Source: Petrosia ficiformis (Eukaryota; Porifera; Demospongiae; Haplosclerida; Petrosiidae). Taken from it: 64,000 nucleotides of DNA. Location: NCBI GenBank assembly GCA_947044365.1, contig OX345637.1, forward strand, positions 372,001 through 436,000, written 5' to 3'. Position numbers and translations under genes: made by a program. Below the pieces are notes generated by a model, which searched no databases, was not told where the DNA came from, and saw only the letters and a list, made by a program, of their open reading frames with translations. Shown here one piece after another: positions 1-13,000 of the stretch; the stretch's first letter is position 1; each line of letters starts with the position of its first letter.

Positions 1-222
1 ATCACTATCACATGTAGACTGAACTTCAGAGGTATCTATGTAAAGTATGTTACTATAAACATTCAAGTTTCATTATTTTACATTTTGATTAAGAGATACT
101 GACAGGAAGAAGAAACGTAAATACAATATACTCATAACTATAAACATATTCATACATTAAAAAAATACATTCATTATTCACTAAATCATAATTAATTATT
201 AAATAATTTTAAAATTGCATAC

Positions 223-3200
223 CTGAACTGGTTGCTTCTGTCTTTATTGTGGTCTTTCTCAGTTTCTTTGGCTTATATTGGTCTTTCTTTCCTTTGTGTT
301 GTCTCGGGTTTTCAACTAGGTGAATTAAAAACAAACAGGATATTATGGACACACAAGTATCCCTATGATTGGTTTGTGGTGTGATAATTCAATAATCATT
401 GCCACATTTCTCAAGTCTGAAACACAACAGCCCATTATATACTTATTATTTTGATTATCTGCTCTTCCTCACTTTTTTTCCAGTGTGGGTTCTAATATGT
501 GCTATACCTATTAATCGACTGAGCCCCTAGAATGACGCACCTTCCTTAATGACATATACAATGCATATGCGACAGTATTGTGGACAGTAATCATAGGGAT
601 GGCCCTGTAGGCCATAAAAAGTATACATCATTACTGAGATCATGTGTGGAAGGTTTGAAGAGGAGGAGGGGAGAGTTCGTGCAAGTTCCCTCCCTCCCCC
701 CCTTTATGGCACCTCAAATTAAATCAATTATTTATTTTTACTGTCTTGCATTTTTGATATGAAACAAATCATAAAATATAGGCTGTTTGTCTACAAGACA
801 TGATGTTAATCTTTTATTGTCAAATAAACAAATCACATGTGGTGTAATAAGATGAGGAAATATAGAATTTTAAATTCTTATTTTCGAGATTGATATTTCA
901 AACTTGAGTTTGGGTAATTGCTTTAGGATGACCATATCATCCAACGAATAATGCTTGTTCACAAGGATTACATGAATAATACAACTGAAAATGATCATAC
1001 AAACAATTATCTAGAAAATATTACTTCCGTCACTGCTAAAGTCTCAACTGTTCATGCAGCAACTAAATATTATACATTCAGAAATTGGAATACGTCTATG
1101 CTTGTGTGTAGTATTTCAAACCTAGCATAAACTATATAATAGTGACGTGCCGTCACTACTAAAGTCTCAACTGTTCATGCAGAATGATAATTATCATTAT
1201 ATAGCAGGAGCTTATGAGTGGTTGAAGCCATGAAGGAGCATCAAATTGCAATATTTCCTGTGTTATGGGATTGTCTAATTGTTTCTTTGCATAGTTTACA
1301 TTTTATATACTTTTGTGCAGGTGTGTAAGTGTATTCATCAGCCACTTCATTGACCTGGAATATGTGTATTAACAATTGCACTACAACTCATGACTATTAT
1401 TATAATTATGCTTACATGTACATATACTATTTACCTGTTTTTTGAACTGGAATCAATTCAATGTCTTCTTTGAATTTCTGTTTGTTTGAACTCTGTAATG
1501 TTTTCTTTAGCTTTTTTGGTCGTTTTCGAATTACAATTGATTCATTATTTTCTGCATTATAAAAATAATATTTAATTTTTGGAAATTATATTTATCATAT
1601 TTAGTTATAATTTAGAGTTGAGTGCAAGACTTGTACTGTTGTTTTGACTTACATAATTATATATATACAAAGAAATATTATTTATATTTTGCTTCAGTTA
1701 ATAAACTCACCGTCTCTTCCTTCATTCCCATCATCACTAGTACCAGACTCAGAATGGAGTTGTGTGGAATCTACATAAATTATAATGATAGAAAGTGTAA
1801 CATCACTATTAACCCACAAGAATGATATTATACTAAAACCTATTACTGTATAGGTGTGAATGTAGGGCGAATTTTTTTACCTACACTGTACATGTACATG
1901 TACATGTATTCATCAACTAAAAGACACAAACTAAAGGTATTTGAATGATATTAACAACTAAATATTATAAATTCAGGAAATTATACGTCTATGCTTGTCT
2001 GTAGTATTTCAAACCTAGCATGTATAATAGTGACGTGCTTTCACTACTAAAGTCTCAATTGTTCATGCAGAATGATAATTATCATTATATAGCAGGAGCT
2101 TATGAGTGGTTGAAGCCATGAAGGAGCATCAAATTGCAATATTTCCTGTGTTATGGGATTGTCTAATTGTTTCATTGCATAGTTTACATTTTATATACTT
2201 TTGTGCAGGTGTGTAAGTGTATTCATCAGCCACTTCATTGACCTGGATGTTGATATAGCACTATAATAATTATAAGTCAACTGCTTTATATAATGAAGTT
2301 TTTATTATACAGCCTGTATTATCATGCTCCTACATGGCATTGTGTATGTATAATATACATTGTATACTGTATATACCTGAACTACAATCTTGAAACCAAA
2401 GTTTCCTCTCAGAACCCATATTGTACGTTCTTTTAGTAGCTTGACACTTGAGCTTCTCTTTCTTGTGTATCACAGCAAAGTGCTTATCTTGACATGTTCG
2501 GTAATTACAGTAGAACCCAAATTGTGGTTTAGAGAATTCTTCATCATAATTTAGACGCGCGCAAATCTCTACACTTCCTTTTTTCAGAATCTGTAAAATT
2601 TTATTAAAGATGTCAGGAAGTGGTTCATCATCTTTAATGAAGACCTCTAGACATTTAGTTGTTGCCTTCAGTCTCACATTCACATCAAACTCTTCCACAA
2701 AGAAGGAAGCTTCATTACGGTATAAACAAGGCTCATCTTCAGAGAGATGCTCAATCTCCCATTCATTTTGGCACAAAAAAGCAAGAAGAGAACTAAAGAA
2801 ACCTTTTGGGACAAATCCACAACCGAAAACGAGTAAAAGTGGGTCTACACATGTGGTAATAGCATCTGATTCAGGGGCATGTTCGGGGGCATGAACCAGT
2901 GCACAGGGGAAGAAGTAGTCTCCATGTTTGCTGCTGTGTGAAGGACCAAGAATGCAGAGATGCTTGAGGAGGGCCAGAAATGCTTTGAACGATATTTCAA
3001 ATTTATGGTTGTTGAATATATGCTCCACAGATGATCTTGTGAATAAACCATACTTTTTATATACTTCTTTTTCATCATCACGAACATTCTTAAGTGTGAA
3101 GGTGGAAGTGATAAGCTCTGTAACAGCACGAAAGATAACACTTGGTTTTATAATGATAGTGTCGTTAAGTTCTTTAACATCAGGATAGTATCGAATTGTA

Positions 3201-6200
3201 CCTGTTCTGTGATGAAGAAACATTAAGCACTGTGGTAATTCTTCATCAGATATATTATACCCTCTGGCTATTTCTTTGCATTTTATGTATGTGACTGTAG
3301 AGTTGGGAAGATCTCTCAAATGCAACTCGAAAGCTAACCAAGGCACTGGTATTTTGATATTATAATCTCTATTGACAATCCTCTCTACCACTTTCCTTAC
3401 CGCATGGCTATCGTTAGCTTCGGAATTATAGTTATTTATTGGTATAAGAAGCTGTTGATCATTAAAGGGTTCGATGATGCTCTTTCCTGTTAACAACTTA
3501 AAAGATGCTGCTTTACATATTTGCTGCAAATCTTTTTCTATTTTGTCAAAGTCTCCACTTCTCAACAAGTCCCTGTGTGTTCCTATTATTATAACGGAGG
3601 GAGGAGGGATGCTAGTTAGTTTAAAACGATTTGAAACATGCATTAGCGCACTGTGGTAGCTGGCAATGCTTGTCAGAAATTGGGTCAAAACTTCCTTGAC
3701 AGTGAAAGAACTTGTGTAAGGTTGAAATTGCTGCAAAGGAGTCCTAAATGTGACATCATACGAACTGTTTAGGCCTTTTAACAAATTGAAAATAAATAAA
3801 AAGATAACTGGGCCAGCAACTAAAGCTGGTAGAACCTCTTGAAATTCAGGCTGACCTCCAGTGTCTGTACAATAGAGTGTCATTGAATTGTCTAGTAGTT
3901 CTTGCACATCATCTATATTTCTGTCCTTAATAGCTTTCTGCACCAATTCTCCAACGTGTTTAGAAATGGGTGTTGTCGTACTTGTCTTCACCTCTGGTGA
4001 TATTAAATGCATCTCCAGTGAGGTTAAAGACTCATTTACCAAAACTGAAGGGTCTGTCTCCACCTTATGTGGTGGTAAAGGCTCATTTGCAGGTGAGTCT
4101 GAATCATTGGGTCGGTTTGCAAGGGTTTTAACTACTATCGCTATTTCTTCTTTAACATTCTCTACCTCTGCCCATTTTGTGTTGTCTGTTACAACAGCTT
4201 TAGGTTCATAATCTGATCTTGTTTCTACTGTTACTTGTATTGGATGTCTTTCCTCAAAAGCATCTGTGCTCTGTGAGTTACCACATGGGTTTGTGACAGT
4301 AGCGGGATCACCTAGTGGATCTTTATCCACAAGACGACGTAGGAGACAGGTTTTCCCCACACCAGGAGGACCAAAAGGCATATAATGAGCTAGATTTACT
4401 TTCAAGGCACCATGTTCCTGGACGGAAGTTTGAAAAGCCTGTTCTATTTTTTGTAACTCCTTATCTGCAAAGAAAAGAGATAGTTTGTTTTTAGAAAATT
4501 AATTTGCAAGAACAAAGAACTGACAACATGCGAGATACTTACAGTAATACTACATAATTATAACATAGGATTGGTTCGGCAATATTATCACTATTATGCC
4601 AAAACAAAGTAATTGCACAACACTTTTGCACATGCTGTGTTGTTTCAACACATATGACCTAGCAAACACAAAAAATATACACACTGTGTTATACCATTTT
4701 TATGGTCCTGACTATTATTATAACCTCGCATGAACATGTATAATTGAAGAGTTAATTTGTCTATCTGCCTAAAAATTAATGTATCTCTGACCAGGGATAA
4801 TTATGCTTTTTCGTGTAGCAGTCATTGCATTACATCATACAAGCAGTATCATTGTAAGTATTTAGTTACTATAAATAGTGGTTGGGTTGTGGTTTTGTTA
4901 TTACATGTATTAATAGTAGTGACTGCTACATGCATAAATTCCCACAGTGTTGCCCACTGTGCTCAACATACACCATATTAATTAATAATGTGATCACACC
5001 CAATAGCCCCACCCACTTAAATGGATGGGGCATGAGGCCAAGACAAGAAGATCATCAATAGAATATCCTAAATGATTATACTTCTTGCTGCAATAGCATG
5101 TGCTTTCACTGCCGTTGAATACCATTCGACTTGGGTGTCGCTTGCACTTCTCCATGCTTTCTATCATTGACTTACTTTGAAAACATTTAAGAAAGCAATC
5201 AAAATTTGCATTATCAAGATAATGCACTTTGTTGGAAACACCACTGTTTATCTATAGCTACAGCTAATGTACATCTGAATCTAAATGATTCTGTATAGCA
5301 TAGTAAATACATAGAAGGCACTGGAAAGTCATAAATCACCAAACACAGAGTGTTCAGTTTACAATGATTTAGACCGCTACAACACCACCATGCACCCAAA
5401 GGGTGTGGGGTATCCTCCAACAGTGCACAAACATTCTAGTGCTGAGGTTGATTCTGGGTCAATATTTAGGGTATTACATATATATAATTAAATAATATAT
5501 TTTTTATAGGAGTCACCAACATAAATCACCAAGCGCAAATTACAATTATAAGTAGAATGATTTGTATAAACAAACTCTTTATATTAGATGGGGAGCATGA
5601 GAGTGTAAGGTAGAAGCTATTCCTCCCGTCCCCACCCCAGTGTAGAAGAAACCCACCATTAAGACTACTAAAGGTGTTAAGGAGAATTGAAAGAGTGAAA
5701 GTCAGATACAGTGTTGGGTTTGTTTAATAGTTTGCCTGCTTTAGTTAAACAAATGCATGGATGTATGTATATCTACATGTACATGTTTAATTCTTCATGT
5801 TTGTTGAATGGTTGTACTAAAAGTTGCATAATGTGGTCTACATCACTGTCCTGTTAGACAACTATAGTAATAATAGTTTCTATTAGAAAAAAATATTACT
5901 TGTGAATCAGGGCATTGAATTGGAATGATTCCACTTTTAGTGAATTGGGATTATGAGTTGGCAACTGATGCATGTGAATGACCATATCCCCTCTTAGTTT
6001 TCTTTTTCTTTTTTTTGTCATTACTGGATAAATGATCATGCAAATGTAGTTATAATAATGTAATATCAGGGTTGGGATCAATTACACTAAAATGTAGTTA
6101 ATTATATTCAGTCCATTATACAGATACAATTACAATTATGATGTGGTTCAACAAATTACGATTACATTTAGGTATTTGGCAATATTCAATTACAAATACT

Positions 6201-9200
6201 ATTACTATTACAAAAATAATGTAATTAATTACACCAATTACCAATTACAAATGTAATTGACCCTAACCTGCTCTTAATTAATGAGAAGTGTGTCTGTTGC
6301 TATTATGCACACATGTATGTTAGTTACAATGATCACATTGATCAGTAAACCATAACTTATTAAGGTGGTGGGTCCAATTTCTCATTAAATATTCACACTT
6401 TTAAAAGTATTTTTTATTATAATTATTTGTGTTAAGAAAAAATGAAATAATTTTCCTGTGGAATTACCACTAGAAGAATATTACACAAGGTAAGTATCGA
6501 CTCCAAACTTTCTTTGGTAATGCAGTAACAAGTGAGTCTGTGTGTAAGAGTTTCCGACGTCTTATACTTCAAGGTAATATTACAATAGTTTGGGAGATAT
6601 CTAGTAACACTCCAGACTGCAGAGTGATTTTAGAATGATTTTATCATTACAGTACCTAGATATGAAATTTCACTAACCTTTTTGTCTCAAAAAGCTATAC
6701 AAAACAGTAAAATTTCACGAAAAGGCTCTGTAGTCTACAGAAGGGCTGGAGACACACCTTTATAATCCCCAAATATCTCGTATTAGTGGAACTGTGTTCC
6801 AATAAGACGTTGAAAACTGCTACAACTATGAAATTTCAGTTGTTTAATAGAATAAAAAAGGTAATTTCTACAATTTATTATAGTGGGTGGTGCTTGACTG
6901 CATGTAAATAAAGAATTATGAATATCATGAATAATAATTATTTCAATATTTCTGAATTTATGAATAATCATTAGTGGACCGGCGCACCTTAAGTTTTATT
7001 GTTGAATTTTATTTGGGTTAAAATTCATTGAAATTGGTAATTTCTTATTCTAATGTGGAATGGTGTAGAAATTCATGGAAATGTAGTGGAATTCACAACA
7101 CTACCTGTTGTGAATTAAGGATAGCAGTTAACATAAAAATTATGATGTACCTGATCTATTGCTAGTTTCTAGAAATCGCTGAATACGTATTTCATTAATA
7201 TCAGAATGTATTCCAATTAGAGGTACATGATAACTCAAATATTCATCAGCATTTTGTGATTCTTTACACCAGATAGTCACTAAGCAAGACGGAGGAATAG
7301 GAAGATCTTCTGTACCAAACAGGTCAACATCTCTCTTCATGATCTGTGAAAGTAAGTGAAAGTTCATTTATATCAATATAGTTAAACTTGCAACATATCA
7401 TGTTCATACATTGCTTTTAGAGTGCTTTTTAATTATTATGAATAATTATAAAACTCACATAATTATGTTCACTTACCGTCATGGGCAACATGTGTGGCTC
7501 AATTCTCCAACCATTTTTAAATGTACTCCGTAAATCAAGTTCAATAAATCCATTCATAGAATCCATGAAACTAAATTTGAACATGTCATCTCTTTCAGCA
7601 TCAGAATAATTCTCATTCAGATACTGAAGACAAAATGGCGATAAATTATAAATCACGTAAATGTATCTACAAATGTATGTTAAATACACATGTACATGTA
7701 CCTTGAGAAGGTGCTTGATATTATTACTATTTACAACCATAAACCACATTGTCCACCTGTTTGTTGCCTCCTTTACATAAAACATTATTCCAGTGTATAT
7801 TTCTTCCTGCAGGACTAAAATTAACTTAATAGAATACAACAAATCAACATTTAAAACCAATTTTACATGATTGAAACAAGTCATATCTTGATATTTATGT
7901 GGTTAAAAGGGAAAATTATGCATATATTCGTTTGTAATTAAAAACTTACGTGAAGCTTTAAAATTATCACTTAAGCAGCAATAAGACTATTAAGAAAACT
8001 GATATTGTGGCATAAAAGCCTATACACTATTTAAAAAATATATTTATATTGCTTTATCTACCAACATGATAGAAATAATTGTAAAATCGTAGCTTATAGC
8101 TTATAGAACTAGTGGTTAATTGTGCAGCACCCACTACCTCAATTATACTTGATTTCAAGCAATGCCTTAATAGTGATAGTCTTCAAACAAGCTGAGTTGA
8201 CTTTCCAATCTTCTTTGGCTTCCAGGAATTTGCCGAAAAATGTGAAATGGCAACAGTGAATTATAAACATTAATTTTTTTTATAAGTTAAAACTGAAAAG
8301 TTTTAGAAAAGATGTTTGATCCATGCACGATTTGAAATGTACTAGTAGCTCTTTCAAAGTGCAAGTGTTGACAATTGTATAGGAAATATGCTAATAGACA
8401 GAGACTGAAACACACACACACACATACAAAATAATTATAGTAGCCCTTTGCTCTTCCTAAATAGAGAGGGCTAGTCTTGTAGAATAGGCGAGGGTTAAGA
8501 ATATAGACTATTTTATAGTATAAACATTCTCTATAATACCTGCAACAGATATCCTTATATCTGTTGCAGGTAAAACATATGCAGCAATTACAAATAGCGA
8601 AGTACGTGTAATACTTTACATTTCAAGGTAGTAATTGTGGAGATATATCCAGTTATCAAATTAGTTATTTGCTATATAAGTATAATATAATAATATATGT
8701 ACCTGAAGAATTGACAAAATCATCTTTGTTGATATATTTGTCATACACATCTCGTTTCTCCAAATATTTTGTAATGTCTTTAGCAATGAGCATTTCTTCA
8801 CGTTCAGCCAGTACTTTTAGAATTGTTTCCCATGTGACATCTGGTGTTTGCTTACTAATCCATCTATCAAGTAATTTTTCCAGTTTCGCGTCCACAGACA
8901 GGCTAAGATCACTCTTTATAACCTCACGATCCTTGATTGATATATTTAATGTACTACCAATGTCATACCAAGATGGTGATATAGGCTTCATCAAATGAAA
9001 TACATCTCCTAACTCTGGTGATTTTTTCAGTAAATCACGATAACTTCTATTTTCAGAACCTATATAAATAAATAATTGTATGATGATTTGACATTAAAAT
9101 ACTTTGTGTACATTATTGCACAATCAGTATACATTTCAAGCATTCTTTAAGTCATGCACCCACAAATTGTATTATAACTTACCAACAGACTCAAACTTTA

Positions 9201-9749
9201 ATTTAAATGTAATGTTATTGAGAATAATAAAATGATCAAGCTAACAGTAACCTTGTTTTCTATTTTCACCAACAACTAAAATATTATACTATTAGCTTAA
9301 AATTAAAATTGTTGTAATAGTACACACACACATGTATATCACATTATACCTGTATGTGTGATGTCCAGTCTCTCATCAGTAGGTATCCTCTCAACAGCAG
9401 TGCTTTCAAAATTAAGTGCATCATTTAGAATTCTCCATGTTGGTAAAGGTTGGTCCGGGTTTTCCTTCATTAACCATGTTGCAAGTACATGTGACATACA
9501 TATACTGTCATTGTTATGTCTTGGAATACTTTCAATGGTGGTTGTCCTGATCCCAAGTCTACCTCCTATCTTCTTCCAGTGAGCCGTGAGGTGTTGACAT
9601 GTCTGCTTCACCTCTTCGAGATCATTAATTCCTGAAATGTATAATTATATAATATATGCAAACACACCTTGATAAAACATTTTATTATGATAAATACACA
9701 CGTACGTATTATACTAACCAAGAACACGATCCAAACCCCTCTCTTCCAT
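223..9749 (-). CDS. Death-domain ROCO-type GTPase (DD-DD-X-Roc-COR), 3' end off window
   Basis: Exons in transcript order: 9719-9749, 9350-9631, 8703-9059, 7950-7969 (20-nt micro-exon, least certain), 7702-7806, 7477-7623, 7151-7343, 2377-4464, 1711-1770, 1435-1551, 223-315, continuing beyond position 1. Phases agree at every junction. The start gives MEERGLDRVL. Two Death-domain-like helical modules lie at about residues 20-95 and 128-205, followed by about 150 unrecognised residues encoded by 7151-7969. The large exon carries a P-loop (GPPGVGKT, about residue 410), a G3-like DTGGQPEF and a THRD G4-like motif, then a COR-like region (YFFP; LLLVFGCGFVPKGFF). The last three exons are lysine-rich. 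Likely role, from family knowledge: cytoplasmic GTP-regulated scaffold signalling through Death-domain contacts. It shares a short divergent promoter with VPS39. The Roc/COR assignment is by motif only. Confidence 0.83.
1061..2247. repeat. Direct repeat pair, about 295 bp, in introns of the DD-ROCO gene
   Basis: Positions 1061-1359 and 1956-2247 are near-identical copies in the same orientation. A 31-bp piece of the unit, ending CTCAACTGTTCATGCAG, also occurs alone at 1029-1059, so it is present three times. One copy lies before exon 1711-1770 and the other after exon 1435-1551, consistent with a segmental duplication of about 890 bp involving exons. Confidence 0.85.
4465..7150 (-). other. 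2.7-kb intron of the DD-ROCO gene
   Basis: The intron separates exons 7151-7343 and 2377-4464. It holds the inverted-repeat element at 6067-6270 and a cysteine-containing reading frame on the minus strand at 4994-5227, discussed as a finding. No other coding signal was seen. Confidence 0.7.
6067..6270. mobile_element. Small terminal-inverted-repeat element (MITE), hAT-like ends
   Basis: The 204-bp stretch begins CAGGGTTGGGATCAATTACA and ends in the imperfect inverse, TGTAATTGACCCTAACCTG. The interior is built of short ATTACAATTAC-type repeats with no coding potential. CAGGG termini are usual for hAT-derived MITEs; a clear 8-bp target duplication was not found, so the superfamily is tentative. 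Confidence 0.65.
8538..8571. repeat. Perfect 15-bp inverted repeat
   Basis: The arms ACCTGCAACAGATAT and ATATCTGTTGCAGGT are perfect inverses separated by CCTT. It lies in an intron of the minus-strand DD-ROCO gene. Function unknown. Confidence 0.8.
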
Positions 9750-9830
9750 CTCCTCGATGAGCCACACCCTCGAGTTCAAAGAGCCATACCCTCTAGTGCA
9801 TTGAGGCACACCTACACTTGTAGCCTGAAC
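9750..9830. promoter_or_regulatory. Short divergent intergenic region (DD-ROCO / VPS39)
   Basis: Only 81 bp separate the minus-strand start codon (9747-9749) from the VPS39 start (9831). Both initiators are the first ATG of a frame supported by splicing and, for VPS39, by family similarity, so promoters and 5' UTRs must overlap here. On the minus strand a four-codon upstream ORF (ATG at 9785-9787, TGA at 9776-9778) precedes the DD-ROCO start out of frame. No TATA box was recognised. Confidence 0.6.
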
Positions 9831-9981
9831 ATGTTGGAAGCATTTGATGTTATTAAACTAGTAGAGAAACTACCACTTAAGATATGTGCTATAGCAACAT
9901 GGGGTGAGTAAATATAAGTGTGTATATATGTATTAGATTGATAAATAGAAGTTGATCATAAGTGGGCATTAATTAGAATTC

Positions 9982-10027
<46 letters not shown>

Positions 10028-13000
10028 ACACACACATACACACACACACACACACACTCTTTCTCTCTCTCTGCACAGGTGATCACTTCATGTTAAGTAC
10101 AGTTAGTAGTAAGAATGAAGCTCATCTTCTTGTATACAGAGTTATACAGGGAACAGGTACTGAATGATATACATGTACTAACCACTGAATGATGATCATT
10201 TCAAACTCTCTCACTTTTTCTTTCTACAGATTATGATAAAATATATGAAGCTAAATTAGATCGTACAATAAAGAAATTCACTAGTAAACCAGTCAATCAA
10301 CTTGCTGTTATACCTGAACATGATATATTCCTAGCACTAGCATGTGAGTATTATATAGTATGCACTACATGAATTTGTATCGTAATGTATAATACATGTA
10401 ATTATAATTATACTGGAGTCTGTCTATACTTGAATATACGTGCATAAGATAATCATTGGTGAATGTATCATCCTTTCAATATACATTTGTATCTGATGAT
10501 TGACTTGATTCAGTCTAACAATGACCAACTTATCATGTAATAATCTATCTATTTATTCATCAATCTGTCCATCTATTTACACTGTTCATCATTTCTCTCA
10601 TGTCTTATTCATCATTCTAATTATCCATTATTATTTCATTATTCCATTAGCCGATGGTGAATTATATTCTGCTAATCTTGCACAATTTGAACACACACCA
10701 GCTCTCCATCGTACCAGGAATGTGTCCTGTTTTGCAGTGGACTGGCACAAGTTAAGAAGTAATGAAACTATTAATAGTACTTATTATTTTGCACATAAAT
10801 TCAACAATTTACTTGTTTATAAAACCTGTTTTTCAGGTTACCAACCACAGTTGAGAATATGTGTTGCTACGAAAAAAAAGATTATTGTGTTTTCATATCA
10901 AAATGAAAATTTTATTACCACTGTGAGTATAGTATACAGTATAGATATAAAGACAGATAGAAGATATAAAATGTGTATGTGGACTTTTATTGTACAAGCA
11001 TACTGTAGAATTATAACTAGCAATGATGTACATGTAGAACCCTCACTATAAGTATACATGTTACTATGTACTATTAGACACAGGGGTATGGATACAGTCA
11101 GCCTTACAGGACAATGTCCAATAAATCTAGTGAATGTCCGCTAAATTGAAACTGAGCTGTATACAGTGTATATAGGGAGTAGGACAAGAGTAATGAAAAT
11201 GGGGTAAAATGTCTGGCAGTTGGCTCACTATTTCCACACTCCTAATTAGACTATAGGTCTCTTGCAATAATTATAACTAACACAAAAATTGGTTTGTAAT
11301 GGACATTTTTTCTATTGACTTGTTTGTAGGATGAATTATCTCTCCCTGAGAATGCTCGTTCAGTATCCTGGGTAGGGGATGGTTTGATTGTATGTATCAA
11401 GAAAGATTTATATCACTTAACAGTAAGTTAATTAATAATGAATATTACTATAATAATTATAGTGTTAAAAATGTGAAAATATAAAATGAAAAAAAAGGAT
11501 GAAAAAAATGATAAATCTTTATACTAATAATTATTGTATATTGTTACTTTATTGAGTACAGTACACTTCACATACACATGTACATGTATCTTGTACCTGT
11601 TCAAATGAACTATATGTACTGTACTGTAATGTACTGTACTGTATACCATACTCTAATATGTTACTGTATGGCCCATTTGGTGATATTTGATTGTACTATA
11701 TAGGTTATTCAGTTATTAATTTTTAATAACTTAATCCTTTAACAGCTAGATGGTGATTCTAAGGAATTATTTTCTATTGGTCAAAACAGAAGTGAACCTG
11801 TTTTGTTACCAATTACTAAAGGAGAGAAACATGAACTACTGGTACTAAAAGATGAAAAACAGGTTTGAAATGAGATTACTTTATTACTTCAATTGTGAAA
11901 AAATGAAGTATTAAAATGATCTTATTAATAATGACAGGTACTTAACTGTGTATATAATTATTATACATGTATGTTTTTATTAAATTAAGTTTAACTATTA
12001 ATAATTATTCTGTAGATCAGTCTTGATAAAGATGCTAAGCCCACACAGAGTATAGCACTGATTTGGTCTGACATGCCGCTATGTATAGAACATGTACATC
12101 CATATATATTAGGAATATTACCAAAGTATGACTTTATATGTTTACACACCAACAAAACAATAGTGTATATTCATTTACATGTCCCTCCATCCCTCCTTCC
12201 CTCCCTCCCTCCCTCCCTCCTCCCTCCCTCTCTCCTTCCTTCTCTCAGAGGTATAGAGGTGAAAGCACTTGAACAGAAGCTTCAAGTTCAGTGTATTAAA
12301 ATGACGGAAACTATGAAAGATCAAGTGAAATTTATAGTACATGATAATATGACACTGGTTGCTAGTCACACACAGGTTAGAATATACGTAAATAGTACAT
12401 GACAATATGATATTAGTAGCTATTGTCACTTCCCTTCCTCATGCAGGTATATAAACTCGAACCTCGTGGTTATGACATACAGGTTGGAAAACTGGTGCAG
12501 TTAAAACATTTTGAACTTGCCTTAGAGATTGCTGTAAGTCATCCATCATGCATGCAATCATGTGATAGTCACATGATTTATAATATCTTAGGAGCTAATT
12601 AAAGAGACAGAAGAGGACAGAAAAATGAGGAGAATAGAGATATTGAGGAGATATGCATTTTACTTGTTCACTCAACATAAATTTGAACAATCACTAAAAA
12701 TTTATTTGGAGATTAAAGAAGGTATATTGTACATTGATATATCATAAGATTGTCACATGACATAAGATCACATGTATACAGTAGTGAAATTAATTTGAGT
12801 AATTATGTTTTCCTTGATCTCACAGATCCAGTAAATGTTATTAGTCTTTATCCTCATCTTCTACCATCTGAGTTACGAGCTACTGTTACCCAACCTCTCC
12901 CTGCTGCACCTCCCGTTCTAACAGGAGATGACTTGAAAAAAGGAACTGAACATCTCATTAGTTACCTTACACAAGTGGGTGTAGTTAGAAGTTGTGAAAC

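Noticed and set aside
2610..4211. Several plus-strand frames opposite the DD-ROCO large exon
   Set aside because: Antisense shadows without family features.
10759..10836. In-frame, stop-free continuation of VPS39 exon 4
   Set aside because: The 78-nt segment has GTAATG and TTTTTCAG borders and no counterpart in VPS39, so it is treated as an intron of length divisible by three.
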